A DNA stretch of 64,000 nt from Pleodorina starrii (GCA_030267565.1 BRXU01000026.1:310001-374000); one strand, 5' to 3'. Shown: positions 10,332 through 25,300, counted from the stretch's first letter. Made by a program: numbers and translations. The notes: a model not told the origin generated them from the letters alone.

Positions 10332-13300
10332 ATGCCCCAGTCGGGTGGCGCCCAGAGTAGGCTGGGGTGCGAGGGTGCACCCCATGCCGGCGGGTCGGAG
10401 TCGCCAACGGCAAAGATCGATGGCTCTTTTATCAAGCCCGCAAACGACGACATGAGCTACAGGTAGGGCTGAATCACGCAAGGGGGATCATCTTAGAGTG
10501 AGCAATTGCAACCTTCACGCGCCAAGCTTTGTCATTCAGGGCCGGCTTGTTAAACTCCAACTACCGGCCAACTCCGACATACAGCGACCAAGCGCCGCAT
10601 ATGTTCAATTCATCCCTCATTTAACACTTTAAAAATGCCTCTTGGCGTTCGTCCTTGCTCGCCTTTGAGGTCTTGTGCAACACATGGCATTCTGGGACAG
10701 AGTCGCTGCCCTGAACACGGGATGGAGTCCGGGCCCGATGCTGCCAGCCCCGCGGGCCCCGTCCAGACACGCACCTTGACTGGCGCGCCACCCCAACTTC
10801 TTCGCACGCACGCATCACAACCTGCAGGCACTTTACCTTGCCCAACCGCCTCCGAGTACTGCTGGTCAGCGATCCGACCACCGACAAGGCGGGCGCAGCC
10901 ATGGACGTGCGTGCGGGGCCGCGCGGAGCGTGCGTGTTGTACGGCAGCAGCAAGGGGTGGCTTGCACCTGATGCGTGACGGGACTTGCGTGCGCGGCTGC
11001 TCCCATGCCGCCTTAGCCCAGTTCGCCCTCCCTTTGCCAGCACATCTACTGTGTCCGACCGAACCCGTACGTGTCACCACCACCATCACCACCACCACCA
11101 CCACCACCACCATCACCACCACCACCACCACCACCATCACCACCACCACCACCACCACCATCACCACCACCACCACCACCACCACCACCACCACCACCAC
11201 CATCACCACCATCACCATCACCACCAACCCCACCACACACACACACAGTCCACCATCCTCCTGCCGGGCTTCATGACTACCGATCATGACTACCGAAGTG
11301 GGCGGGCTTGTTGCTGCAGCCAGGACCATGAGCGCAGTGCAGTTGAAATGAAACGCTCCTTACTCCGCCGCCGTCGCCGCCGTCCGTCCCATCAGTGCGG
11401 TCCGTCCGTCGCCTCCGTCCGTCCCATCTTGTATCTTTTCCCTTCCGCACTCCTCCTCCTCTTTCCGCCCCCGCCCCCCCCCGGCGCCCGATATTATGTA
11501 ATGGAGCATATCACTCCCTGACCCCCCCCCTGCCTCCCGCAGGGCTTCTTGTTTCATTGTTGCAAATTCACTCTTCCAACCCCCCTCCCTCCCGGCCCCC
11601 CGCCCCCAGGTGCGTGTGGGCTCGCTCTCCGACCCGGACGCCCTGCCCGGCCTGGCTCACTTCACCGAGCACATGCTCTTCTACTCATCGGAAAAGTACC
11701 CCGAGGAGGTGCGTACGACGCCGCGCCGCGCGCTGTGTATGATTGCCAGCTGATGAATGCCGTACAACTGCCCGATGAAACTGCCGTTCGCGCGCAGCAC
11801 TAACATACAACAGCAGCAAGAGCAACAACAACACATGTACACCCCCGATGTCTTCTTCACCCCTTTCTCCCCCCCCGGCCCCGCAGGGCTTCTTGTTTCT
11901 TTGTTGCAAATTCACTCTTCAAACACCCCCCGGCCCCCCGGCCGGCCCCGCCCCCCCGCCCCCAGCGGCGGTAGCAGCATGATCAACAACGTCCGCAGTG
12001 ACTCATTTTTATATAAAGGAGCTTATCACTCCCTGACCCCCCGCCCCCCTCCAGGATGAGTACACCAAGTTCATTTCGGACCGGGGTGGCAGCACCAATG
12101 CCTACACCGCCGGGGAGCACACCAACTACCACGTGAGGGAGGGGGAGGGGGAGGGAGGGAGGGAGGTTGGGGGGGGGCTGGTGGGCGAGGGAGAGGAGGG
12201 AGGGAGGGAGGGAGGGAGGGAGGGTGGGGGGGCTGGTGGGCGAGGGGGAGGAGGGAGGGCAGGTGGGCGGGTGGGGGAGGGAGGGAGGGAGGGAGGGGGA
12301 GAGTGGGGGGGGGGAGGGAGGGAGGGAGGGTGGGCGGGTGGGGGAGGGAGGGAGGGAGGGAGGGAGGGGGAGAGTGGGGGGGGAGGGAGGGAGGGAGGGT
12401 GGGCGGGTGGGGGAGGGAGGGAGGGAGGGTGGCCGCGCGTCTGTGTGTTGGACTGCGCTTGCGCCTGTACCGACGTGCGTAACATTATTGCGACGGTGAG
12501 GGCGGCGGTATGTTGTTTGGAGCTGTTGGGTTTGTTTGTTGGGCTGCGGGACACCTCGCTGGGGTTGGAGCCGTGGGGAGGGAAGAACGTCCCGGGGAAA
12601 GGGAAAGAGAAAGGGACCGGGGAAAGGGAAAGAGAAAGGGAAGGGGAAGGGGAAGGGGAAAGGGATCGGGAAAGGGAAGGGGAAAGGGAAAGGGAAAGGC
12701 GCGTGCGCTGCAGCGCCTCTCCGCGGGACGTCCTGCCCGCTGGTTGGGGTGTGTGTGGGGGTTTGCGGGGGGAAGGGGTGAGAAGTGGAAGTGTTTGCGG
12801 GGCGGGAAAGGGGAGGTAGGCGGAAGGGGGAAAAGCAGTCTAGATAGGCAAGCTCATTCGTTGACGACATACGTATATGCGCATCCGTCCAACGGAACTA
12901 TCTGAAGTATGATGGCGACGGCTGTTTGTTTGGGGCGGGAGGAGGCGGAGCCTGCAGGGGGTGCATGTACCTGACCTGGCCGCCCCCTCCCTTGATCCGT
13001 CCCCGCCTCCCTCGATCCTCCCACTCCCACCGGCCGATTCCTTTTACCCCCCTCACGCCCATATAAAGGAGCATATCACTCCCTCCCCCCCTCCCACCAC
13101 GTGCATTTGCGGGTCGGCCTCCCCAGCGACTGGGTCCCCCACCACCCCACCCCACCCCACCCCACCCCACGGCATGTCTCCTTACCCCCCCGCCCCTCCT
13201 TCCCCCGCCCCTCCTTCCCCTGCCGACTCCGCAGTTCGACATCAATTGGGAGTCCCTGGCACCCGCCCTGGACCGCTTTGCGCAGTTCTTCATTGCACCC

Positions 13301-16300
13301 ACCATCAGCCGCGACGGAATAGAGCGGGAGGTGAGGGCGGGAGGCGGGGGACGACGTGGTGGTGGTGGTGGGGGGGGGCTGGACGAATGAAGAGGGCAGG
13401 GCTGGAGGGGTGGAGGGCTAGTAGGCTGAAGGGCTGAAGGGCTCGTGCAGTCCATATCCATCCCTTCCTCTCTTTCCTCTGATCGAACAGCCCAACCAGC
13501 CCATCCAGCCCCACCTAGGCGTCCGCTGCCCTGGCGCCGTTCACGTAGGGCCCTCCGGCCCATCCTCCCTCCCCCCACGGACCCCCCGCCCTCCCAACCC
13601 CGCACCCCCCCCGGCTGTAACCCTGTGCTCCCTCCCCCCCGCAGGTCAAGGCAGTGGATTCGGAGCACGGCAAGAACCTGTTGTCTGACGCCTGGCGCAA
13701 GGCGCAGGTCAACAAGGCCACCGCCAACCCGGCCCACCCCTGGGCCAGGTTCTCGACTGGTGCGGGTGGCCGAGTGGGGGGGGGGGGGGGGAGGCTGTGT
13801 CGACATGCACATGCACACGTGGCGCATGCACATGCAGATGCAGATGCACATGCGCCACGTGTGCATGAGGGGCTGCTGGGGTGTGACGTGTGAGGCGGCA
13901 TGGGCAGGGCGGCGGGGCAGAGCAGGCTGGGGGCAGAGCAGGTTGGGCGGGCGGGTGGCGCGGGGCTGCCTACGGAAGTTGGGGCCGAGTCCCGGGTGGG
14001 GTCTCGCAAACAGCTGTGGGACCTGGATGGCCGGGGTGTGTGGACCTTGCTTGGGTACCAGGCGGCCAGGCGGCGTGCGGTGGCTTCTTGGAAGAGAATA
14101 ATAATACCATTACATGCACCTGTAACATTTCTTTCTTACTTACAGAATCATCAAGCATTATTCTTTTTATTACTTGTGTAATGCGTCATTTTCCTCTCTC
14201 GCTCTCTCGGTCTCCTACCTTTTTCCCTCCCCTCTCTCCCCCCCACCCTCCCTCCCTCTCCGCTCCCCCCTCCCCCCCCCCTTCTCTCGCGCCTAAACAG
14301 GCAACCGGGAGACGCTGTACACCGCCCCTCTGGCCTCCGGCACCGACCCACGGGACGCTGTGGTGGACTTTTACAGCCGCCACTATTCGGCGGACCGCTG
14401 CGCCCTGGCGGTGCTGGGTCGGCAGCCGCTGGGGGAGCTGGAGGAGATGGTGGGGTGGGGAGGGGTGGGGGGGAAAGGGGTGGGGTGGGGGGCATGTAGC
14501 GGAGGGCGAGAAAAGGACTGTCACGGGGGGTGAAGTATGTGGGGGGGAAGGGGGAAGGGGGTAGAGTCAAGGCCTGGATGGGAGGGGGGGTAGAGGAGGA
14601 AGGGGGGAGAGGGTAGAGTCCAAGCAGGAAAGCTGACAGGCTTTCACAGGGGGGTGGAGGAGCGTAATGATGGGATGATTGGGGGTAGGTGGCGGGCGGT
14701 AAGTGGCGGGCGGTAAGTGGTCGGCGGCCGAGGAGCGACGGGAGGTGCCTGCTGGGAGGGGGTTTGCTTGCAGCGGAGGCAGGTCCTGCGGTGCTGCTTT
14801 CGGCGCCACACATCCCCGGTCCTTCCCACCCCCATTCCCGGCCCCACCCCCATTCCCGGCCCCACCCCCGGCCCCCGCTTCCTCTTCCATGTCGCTTCAC
14901 TCCCACCCTCGACCCCAGCTTGCCTTGCCTAACCGAACTGCGTTTCTCTACCCCCTTCCCCCACCCCACGTCCGCAGTGACTCATTGTTATATAAAGGAG
15001 CATATCACTCCCTGACCCCCCACCACCCCCCGGTTCCGACCCCTCCCCCTCTGCAGGTTCGCTCCATGTTCTCGGCGGTACCCAACAAGGAACTGCCCCC
15101 ACCCACCTTCGGAGGTGAGTGGGACTACCGCCTGCACCCACCCACGCACACCCTCGCAGCAGCTTGCAAAACAACATCCGCAGTGACCCATTCTTATATA
15201 AAGTAGCATATCATTCCCTGACCCCCCTCGCGGGCTCCGGCCTATACGTGGATACCCCACCCCCTACTTTTGAACCCCCCAAGCCCCTCTTTCCCCCCCC
15301 CCCCCACACACACACACCTACATACACACGTACGCACACCTTCCCGCCGCCCTCCCTGGTGACAGGTGACGTGTTCTTGGACGAGCAGCAGGGGGTGTTG
15401 ATCCGCGTGGTGCCGGTACGGGAGGGGCAGAGCCTGGAGCTGACGTGGCAGGTGGGGATTGGTGTGTGTGTGTGCGTGTGTGTATGTGCGCGCGTGTGTG
15501 TGCGTGTGTGTTTTTTGGAGAGGAAGGGGGCGGGAGCGGTGCGGGGATGGAGGCAGGCGGCGCGGGCGAAGGGCGCGGGCGGACGGGCAGCAAGCAGCAG
15601 GGGAGGAGAACGCAGGGGGGGGGCGGGGGGGGGGAAGAGGGGGATAGGATGGGGGAGGGAGGGGACCGAGCGCGGGGGATGGTCTGGCGGTCGAGGCGCG
15701 ACACGGGCTCGCATGTCGGCGGCATGTGTGTGGTTCACTCGGCTGCTCCACTGGCGGTGCTCCGCTGCCGACCTGGCAGCTGGGCTGAGGCGAGGGCAGC
15801 GGCTGTGGCGATCGGGCCAGGGGGGCGAGCCGGGGCGGTAGGGGTGTGTGGGTAGTGTTGCGGCTTGCTGGCACGGGGGGGGGGGGGGACGCTGCGGAGG
15901 GCGGGTGGTGTGGCTTTTAACCAGTGGTGAGGGTGTGTGGGTGGGGGTGGGGAGGGCCCACACGGCGTGTGAAAAGGTGTGGACAGGCGGGGGTAGGCGA
16001 GGTGGGGGCAGGCGAGGTGGGCAGTCGACCCGGTGCGGTGCGGCTGCGGCTGCAGAAACACCGAGCGACGGCGCCTGCCGTAAACAGTCAACACCCCGCC
16101 ACACCCCACCTCACCTCACACACACACCAGCCCACCGTATCACCTTGGCCCACCCCACCCCACAGTCACCCACCTCGCCATGTACACATCGCACCCACCC
16201 CAAGCCGGCTTCCCTGTCCACCCACCCAAACCAAACCCACTCCCATTCAACACCCCCCCCTCAGGGCTTCTCGTTTCTTTCTTGCAAAATCACTCTTCAC

Positions 16301-19300
16301 CCTCCCCCCCCCCCAACACCGCACCCCACACCCCCACGCAGGTTCCCTCGACGGAGCGCCTCTTCCGCGAACAGCCGCAGGGCTACCTGAGCCACCTGCT
16401 GGGACACGAAGGTAGGTACGACAGGGTACGATACGTACGACAAGGTCGTTGGGGGATTAGTTGCCGGCCGTTGCCTTTTGAGGACGAGCATTGCGATGGC
16501 GCTGCCGCTGCCGCGGTGCGGTGGACCAAGGCCGATCTTTTTATGCGGTGTTGGTCCCCGGGTGATGCGCCCTCTGCCCGTGCACTTCCCCAAGACCCCA
16601 ACCCCATCCCCCTCTCTCCGTTCCTTACCTTTCGCTGCGATATATTATTTCTTACCCCCCATATCCGGATGTATGTACACACACATTCGAATTTCCTTCT
16701 TTACCCCTCCCCCCTCCCCTTCCCACGCCCCCTTCCAGCTCTCACCGCCCTTCGCTCCCAAGCCTCCTAAAAACGAAACGCACCCCACTCCTACATCCCA
16801 GCCCCGCAACGCGGTCAAACCCCTCCTCCCCCCCCCCTTAACCCCTTACCCTCCCCAACCCCCCACACCCCCCCAGGCGAGGGCAGTGTGTTTGCCCTTC
16901 TCAAGGCTCAAGGGCTGGCCAGTGCGCTGTGGTCGGGGGAGAGCAGCGGAGCCATGTCCTTTGCGAGCTTCTTCACGGTGGGGGGGTGTGGGGTGTGAGG
17001 GTGGGGAGCAGGTGCCGGTAGGGGGTGGGTTCCCTTGGCGGCGGCGGCAAATGTGGTGTATAGCTGTGGGTCGGACTCGGTGTGTGTGTGGGGGGGTGGG
17101 AGGTTGGGACGTGGGACGTGGGGTGGGGTGGGATGGGGTATTGCGGTTACCGCCTGAGCGGGCCCTCAGCCCTCACCCGGGAGGGGGGAGGGGGGAGGGG
17201 TGGAGAGGAGGGGGGGCTGCTGTCGTGGCCCCCATCTCCCCCGGGGGGCATGTGGGCGTTTGGAGGAGGAGGAGGGCGATGAGGGGGCGGAGAGGTGGAG
17301 GAGGGCAAGCGGCGGAGGGGACGGGAGCGGGGTGACGGCGAGGGAGCGAGGCCGGGGGGGGGGGGCGCACGCAGTCCGGGATGCGGCATCGTGCGCCGCC
17401 CAACGGGGAAGGGGGAAGGAGAGGGGCAGGGGGAGCGGCAGGGGGTGGGGCAGGGGGAGGGGGCTGTTGGGTTGCAGTGCGACGTGCGACTGACTACCGG
17501 CCGCTCTGTGACTACCGGTATGCAGCCCCACTTTTCCCCGTGTCGTCGTACCCATGTTGCCGTACTTTGCCGTACAGGTCCACGTGGATCTCACGGAGGA
17601 CGGACAGCGTCGCATCAAGGACGTGGCAGCCACCGTCTTCAGGTGCGTGTGTGTGTGTGTGTGTGTGTGTGTCTGGCGGTTGGGGGGGAGGGGGGGGTGA
17701 GGGTTTTGAGAGGCTTGGGCGGGGAAGCAAACGGTTGCGCACAGCTCCACTCACCCGGCCGTTCGATGGCGCACCAACATCCCCAGTCGCTGCATCGTCT
17801 GACATGACATGACGTGACATGACACGACGTGACGTGACGTGACATGACGTGACGTGACATGACACGACGTGACGTGACGTGACATGACACGACGTGACGT
17901 GACATGACGTGCGTGTTTTCATCAGGGTTATATACCCGCCTCCCCCGCCCCCGTTCCGCCCCCCTTCGGCGGCAGGTATCTGGAGCTTCTCCGGCAGCCA
18001 GGTGGCATCAGCGAGCGGATCTGGGAGGAGGTGCGCCGGACTGGGTGTGTGTATGTGTGTATGTGGGGGGGGGCGGGGGGGGAGGGAGGTGGTACAGAAT
18101 GAAATGCGCTATTGGGATGGGAGACCGGGAGGGGGGTTGGGAGGCTGGGAGGGGGGGGTGGGAGGCTGGGAGGGGGGTGGGAGGATGTGTGTGTGTGTGA
18201 GGCTGGGAAGGGGGGATGGGAGGCTGGGAAGGGGGGATGGGAGGCTGGGCTCAGCGTAATGGGGGAGAGCTTGCTGCGAGGAAAGAAGGGGTCGGGGTGT
18301 GTGTATGTGTGTGTATCGTGGGGGGGGATGGCATGCTGCGCCCTTCCTCTCACGTCGCCTCGGTCCCGGCCCGACTCCTCCCCTCCCCCCAATTACGTCT
18401 GGCGCTCCTTTTGCTCTTAAGCCCTCTTCCCTTCATGACGGGTCGGGTCGGGTCGGGTCGGGTCGGGTCGGGTCGGGTCGGGTCGGGTCGGGTCGGGTCG
18501 GGTCGGGTCGGGTGGCTTCATATCTTTTGAACGTGCTGCTCCCACTCCCCTTTACTCCCCCCTGCATCTTCTTCCGCCCTTTCCACACATGCACACATCC
18601 ACACACCCACACACGTGCACACATGCACACATGCCAACCACCCACCATCTTGCCTCTCCTGACAATCCTCCCGTGCCCCCCCCCTCGCCCCCCTCCCCCT
18701 CCGTTCACGGGCTGCGGCCTGTATGTGGATAGACCCCCTCCCCCCCCCCCCTCCCCCCCCTCCTTCCCCCCCCCTCCAGTCCCGCGGTCTGGCTCAACTC
18801 CATTTCGACACCCGGGACCGCTCCAAGCCCCTCAGCTACTGCACCTCACTGGCTAATGGGCTGCAGATCTACCCGCCAGAGGTGGGGGGGGGGAGGAGGG
18901 AGGGGGGGAGAGGGGAGGGGAGGGGGGGGGGCGTAAGGAGGGGAGGGCGTGTGAGGAGGGGCGGGAAGGGAAGCGAGGGGGGGGGGGGAGAATGGGGGCA
19001 GGGGGGAGGCGTGGTGGCAGGGGGGGAGGCGTGGGGGTGCCAAGTCCGTTGTGCGGTAAGTGTCGTGGAGGCGCGGGCGAGGGCTTGCGGGGAAGGGAGG
19101 CGGCAGGCAGGGCAGGGCAGGGCGTGTGGGTTGGGAGGTTGGGACGGAGCGGGGGGTTCCTGGGGCGGCGAAGACCCCGGGGGCGGGGGGTGTCCAGTCC
19201 CAACGACCCGGTATCGCTCTCAATACACAAACCCCCCTCCCCGGAACCCTCTGTTGGCCCAATGGCCTAATTGGGATGTCCTTCTGGTACCCGCCTAACC

Positions 19301-22300
19301 TTCACCCTCCTCCCACACCCACCCCCAAACCCACACCCCCACACACACCCGGCATACCCTCCTCCTCCCCCCTCCCACCCTCCTCCCACCCAGATCCTGC
19401 TCCCTGTCATGTACGGCGTTCCCCTGGAATTCTCCCCCTCCGCCATTCGGGAGTTCCTGGAGCTTCTGACCCCCCGCCGGGTGAGGGCCCTATGGAGCAG
19501 CAAACTACACGCGACCAAGGACAAGAACAAGGACACCCAGCCGGCAGCGGCGGAGGCGGAGGAGGCGGCGGCGGCGGCACCGGCGGCGCCGGCGGAGGCG
19601 GCGAGGGTGGCGGAGGCGGCGGAGGCGGAGGCGAAGGTGGCGGGGCCCCAGGAGCTTCTTACGGAGCCGGTGTACGGCACTCGGTACGGCATTGGTCCCC
19701 TGCCGGAGGACTGGCTGGCGGCTTGGGAGGCGGCGAAGCCCGAGGAGGAGCCCCGGTGGGTGGGTGGGGGGGGGAAGGGGTGGATGGTGGGGTGTGTGTG
19801 TGTTTGGGAGGGGGGGGGTAAAAAGAGGATGCCGCAGTGTGTCAGAGTTTGGGGGGGCGGGGGTGTAGGTAGTGTGCGTGCGGGGGTGCACAAACCGCCA
19901 ACCCCCTGCCCTCCCCCCCCTCCCCTCCTCTGCCCTTCCCCCCCCTCCCCCCTCCCCCCCACCCCCCCCCCCTCCCCCCTCCCCCCCCCCTCCTCTGCCC
20001 TCCCCCCCCCTCCAGGCTGCACCTGCCCGCCCCCAACCGCTTCATCCCCACCGACCTCTCCCTTGCGGACGACGAGGCCGCAGCCGCACCCCCCAACCCC
20101 CCAACCATTGCACTGGCGGTACCCGGACGCATCCGACTGTGGCACAAACCCGAAACCAGGTTCAAACAGCCCAAGGCCGTGCTGTACCTGGACGTACAGG
20201 TACGAACGTGCGGGCGACGATTGCCGTACAGTGTCCGTCGTCAGAGTACGGCAGAGGCTTATTCTTCATACGCAGGCACATGGAGGGCTGGCCGCTGACG
20301 CGCCGCCCAGACACGCTGGCTGCTCCTGTTCTGTTGCGATTGCGGTTAGAGTGGTTGCGGTTGTGGTTATAGCGGTTGGGATCGGCGCTTCTCACGAAGA
20401 CCGGATCCCTCCATCCGCCCTTCCTCCCCTGATCCTCCCTTACCTAGTTCCCTTTACGTTACCTTCCCCCCCCCCCCCCGCCCCCCCCGCCCTTCGATGT
20501 GTACGAATGTCTTCATCGCCATATGCCTGTCAGCCTGTCAGCTAGCTGACGAAGTTTGGGTTTAGGGTTTTAGGGTTTTAGGGTTTCATTTGATCTTACC
20601 ACCCTCGCCTCCCTCCCTCCCTCCCTCCCTCCCTCCCTCCCCCTATCCCTCCCCCCTCCCTCTCTCCCTCCCTCCCTTCCCTCCCCCTCCCTCCCTCAGA
20701 CCCCGGAGGCGTACACCAGTCCCCGTGCGGTGGTCATGACCAGGTCTGGGCAGGGGGTCTGTGCGTATGTGTGCGTGTGTTAGGGGGTGCGTGTGTATAT
20801 GGGTGTGTGTGATCCGGGTGCGATACCAGCCCCCTCACGGGGCAGACTCCGCCCCCTCCCCCTCCCCTTTACCCCTCCCCTTGACCTTACCATGAGTTGA
20901 GCTTTGCGTGAGCAGAGGGAGGGCAACTGCAAACGCGCTATTTGGTTGGGAGGGCACGTAAAGATGCTTGCGGCATGGCCACTACTTGACGCGGTGCGGC
21001 CAATAGGCACTCGGTGCCGCTCGGGCCCGAACAAGCACGCAGGCACGCACACGCACGCACGCACGCCCCTGCCTGTGTGCCCCCCTACCCCCTACCCCTC
21101 ATCCTCCATTACCCTGGCTTGACCCGTTCCTGTTCCCAGCACTGCCCGCTCGCCACGGGGCTCTGCCCCCCCCCCCTGCCGACCGACCCTTTGACCGCAT
21201 CCCCTCCAAAGCCACCCGCTACTCCACCCGCGATTCACCCACCCGCGGATTGTTGTCCCTCCCCCCTCTCCGCCTTTGGCCCCCTCAGGTCGGCCCACCG
21301 ACTTTGTTTGCACATTCGGGCTGCTTCTAGTCCGTCGGACTCCTCCTCTGCCCATTGAACCTCCACACTCTAGAGCTCACCCCGCCGGCCTGTACGTGGA
21401 TAACTTCCCACCCCCAACAACCTCCCCCCCCCCCCACACCCACACACACTGCTCCTCCCCCCTCCACTCTCCACTCCCCCTCCCCCCCCTCCGCAGTGAC
21501 TCATTATTTTATAAAGGAGCATATCACTCCCCCTCCCCCCCCTCCATTGCAAATTCACTCCCCCTCCCCCCAGGATGTTCACCAAGCTGATGTTGGACTA
21601 TCTGAACGAAGTGGCCTACCCCGCACAACAAGTACGTGGGAGGGGGTGGGAGGGTGTGTGGGCGTGTGTGTGTGTGTGTGTGCGTGCGTGTGTGTGTGTG
21701 TGTGTGTGTGCGTGTGTGTGTGTGTGTGTGCGCGCCCGCGGACGTGCCTGCGTGGGTGTGTTTTGCGGGGGTGGGTGGGGAGGATGGGGTTAGACATGCG
21801 GGGGCGGCAGGGGACGGGAATGGGCATGGGAAAGGGGGCGGGTTCGGGGTCGGGGTCGGGGGTTGAGGGCGTGTCGTTTTGATGCATGGCTGCTGCCACC
21901 AGTACCATTCCCGCATTTTGCATTTCCGCATTTCGGCCCCCACCGCCACACACACAGGTACACACACACACACACACACTCAACACACTCTCACTCCCCC
22001 ACCGCTCCTTCTCATCCCACACACTCATCCCCCCATACACACACACGCTTCCGCCCCCCCCCCCCCCATATCACAGGCCGGTCTCGACTACAACCTTCTC
22101 AACACCCAGTCCGGTTGGCAGTTACTGTTGGGCGGTTACAACCACAAACTACCGGAACTGCTGAAGGAGGTGCTGGACCGACTGGCGACCTTCAAGGTGG
22201 GGGGGGTGTGGAGGGGGGGACGGAACAGCGGAGGGCCTTACGGCAGCGCCCCCCCCCGCCAACGCCTCCGTTGCGTCGGCCTCCTCCTCCCTCCTCCTCC

Positions 22301-25300
22301 CCCCTCCTCCTCCCACCTCCTCCCCGTGTTGCTGTTTGGCCCTTATCTTTCCGCTTTCTTACCGCCGCCAATCGGCTCTGCCTCCGCTGCGGCTTCCACT
22401 CTCCACTGCATGGCATGTCATGTCAGGTGCTGCCCGACCGGTTCGAGTTTGTGCGGGAGGGGCTGGTGAAAGAGTACGCTAACCAGGTGGGTGGGGTGGG
22501 TGGGGGGTGTTTGCGGGTGGGTGGGTGGGGGGGAGGGGGGTAAGGGGGGTGGTGAGGGACGGGTGGTGAGGCCTGCGGTGGGAGGGATGGGGGGTGAATA
22601 TGGGCGTTGGATGCGGGAGGAGGGGGCGAGGTTGCATCACCGGGCGGTTGAGTCGCTGCAGGGGGGGGCGAGGGATTTGGATGTACGGCGCCGTGGGGGG
22701 GCGGAAGTGGGAGGTTGGGTTTTAGGGTTTTAGGGTAAAGCCGCTGTGCCCACTCACCTGCATGAGCATCCCGCGCGTGTCCCGGTCCCCACCGCCCCCC
22801 CCCCCAACCGTGCGTACGTGCGTGTGGCACGTACGACACGTACGGCATACAGCTTCACACCCAGCCGTACTCATGGGCCATGTACCGCGCCGAGATGCTG
22901 ACCACGTCCCGGCGCTGGCCGGTCGAGCTGTACGGCAAGGTGGCGGCGTCGATTACGGCGGACGAGCTCCAGGCCTTCGTGAAGCGCCTGTGCAGCAGGT
23001 GGGTCGGTTTGGTCGGTTAGTTGGTTGGTTTGGTTCGTTGGTACTTATGTGTGTTGCGTATGGGGTTGTGAGTTCAAACAGCGGAGCAGATCGGTGGGGT
23101 GAGGCGGGGACATGGAGGTAGGGTAGCAAGCAAGGGGTCAAGGGAGGGCAGAAGGGGCGGTACGGGGGCTGGGCGCCAGGGGCTGTTGGGGTGGCGTGTG
23201 TGTGTGTGTGGCGGGGTGGGGGGTGAAGTGGGGGGTGGAATGGGGCCGGGACGGGGCGGGGTGGGTTAAGATCGCTCGGAGTCGGTTGCGTGCTACAATC
23301 CGCTGCGTACTCATCCCCCCCATCCCCCCCCGCGTGTTCACTCCTGTCTGCTGCCCACGTCGTGTCAGATCATATTACGACATGATACGACATGATACGA
23401 CATGACACATCAACAGCCAGGTCGCGTCACTGCGGACACACACACACACACACACATCCGAACCCACACCCGCCCTCCCCCCCTCTCCCGCCCCCCTCCC
23501 CCCCCTCCCCCCCACCCCCCCGGGCAGGTGTTTCGTGGAGGGCCTGGCTGCTGGCAACCTGCGGCGGCGCGAGGTGCTCCACCTCGGGGCCCTCCTCCTG
23601 GGTTGTCTGAGGGAGGGATGCGGAGCGGAGCCACTACACCCCGCGGAGGCACCCGACATCCGCGTCCTCTCACTACCGCCAACACCCGACAACACACCCA
23701 CACCCGGCCCCACGTCCACGCCCGGCACCAGCGCCGAAACCAAGGCCACCAAGGCCCCCGCCGCGGCGGAGGCGGCTGGCGGGGGCGGGGCCGGGGATTC
23801 AACGTCGTCGTCGTCATCGTCGTCAGCTGCTGCTGCTGCAGCGTGTGGTGGTGGCGGTGGCGGTGGCGGCTTCCAGGCAGTCAGCGGCGGGTGGTTGTTT
23901 GCGGAGGATGTGCCGGCAGGTCAGGATGAGAACTCGGCGGCGGTGGTGTTGTACCAGGTGGGGGGGGAGGGGGTGGGGGGGAAGGGGTTGGGGGGGCGGG
24001 GGGCGGGAGAGGGGGGTGGCGATATGGGGGGATGGGGTGGCGGTATGGGGGTTGCGGGGGGGGGGTAGTACGGAAGAAACCTCCGAGGGACGGAGGCGAC
24101 GCAGACAAACTGGCTGGCTGGGGAGGGGAGGGGAGGGGAGGGGAGGGGAGGGGAGGGGGGGGGAGGGGAGGGGAGGGGAGGGGAGGGGAGGGGAGGGGCC
24201 GCCCGTGTGTGTACAGGTATTTGTTTAGGGGAGGAGAAACCGCCCCTGCCCGCCCCCATCCCTTATCCCCCGGTCGTCAACGCCGTCTCCGTCTCCGTCT
24301 CTGCTGCGGTATCTCCTCCCTCCCTCCCGCCCCTGCCCCCAGGTCGGCCCCGACGACCTGCGCCTCAACGCCCTCCGCTCGCTGCTCGTCCATCTGGCCA
24401 AGAGGGACGCCTTCAACGAACTACGCACCCGGCAGCAGTTGGGTTACATCGTGTCACTGCACGGGGGGGCGGAACACGGGGTGGCCTACCTGGAGATGCT
24501 GGTGCAGGTGGGGGGGGCGAGGTAGGGGGGGGGGAAATGGGGGGGCTGGGTGGGTACTGGGTAGGGCGGCTGGGCTGGCTGGCCGGGTGTCTGGGTGTGT
24601 GGGAGCTCTGTGGTTCCATCATGCCGGCGCCCATTGACGCGCCCATAACCGCGTCTGCAAATGTCGCCTTGCTTCCGCAGTTTGCTGTGCATGACACGTT
24701 GTGTGTGCATGTGTGTATGTACGGTATGTACGGCACCTCTCCCGAACGCAGTCCAACGCGTACGACGCCGCTGAGCTGGGTCGGCGGCTGGACGACTTTA
24801 TGGACAACTTTCTGGAGACGGGTGGGTGACTGGTTTTAAGGGTTTTAGGGTTTCAGATGTTTTCACTGAGGTTTTAGCGTTTTGGAATTGTGGCGGGTCT
24901 TTGTGGGGGGCGCCGTGGGCAGCAGCTGGCTGGATGGATAGATGGATGGATGGATAGATGGCTGGGTGCGTGTTCATTGGGGAATTCCGGGTTCCGGGTT
25001 CCGTGAATACCGGGATCGGAGTTAGGGGTCGGGATCGGAGGTAGGGGTCGGAGATCAGGGTGCGACGTGTCTATCCCATCCGCCGTTGCAGCCCACCACC
25101 ACCACCACCACCACCCCTTTTCGGAATTGCGGGAGAGAGGGCATCGAGTGAGGCAGGGAGGGAGCGAGTGCAGATTGGGAAGGGGGATGGAGGACGTCCG
25201 TCCTCGCGTGCTAGGTCCTCAGGTTGTCGGGCACTCCCTCCCCCCCCCCGGCTGCAGCAGCTTGGTCAATAACGTCCGCAGTGACTCATTGTTTTAAAGG

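Noticed and set aside
10985..11521. Frame with a long His run, and Gly and Pro frames on the other readings
   Set aside because: It is produced by the CAC/CAT microsatellite inside intron 2 of the M16 gene.
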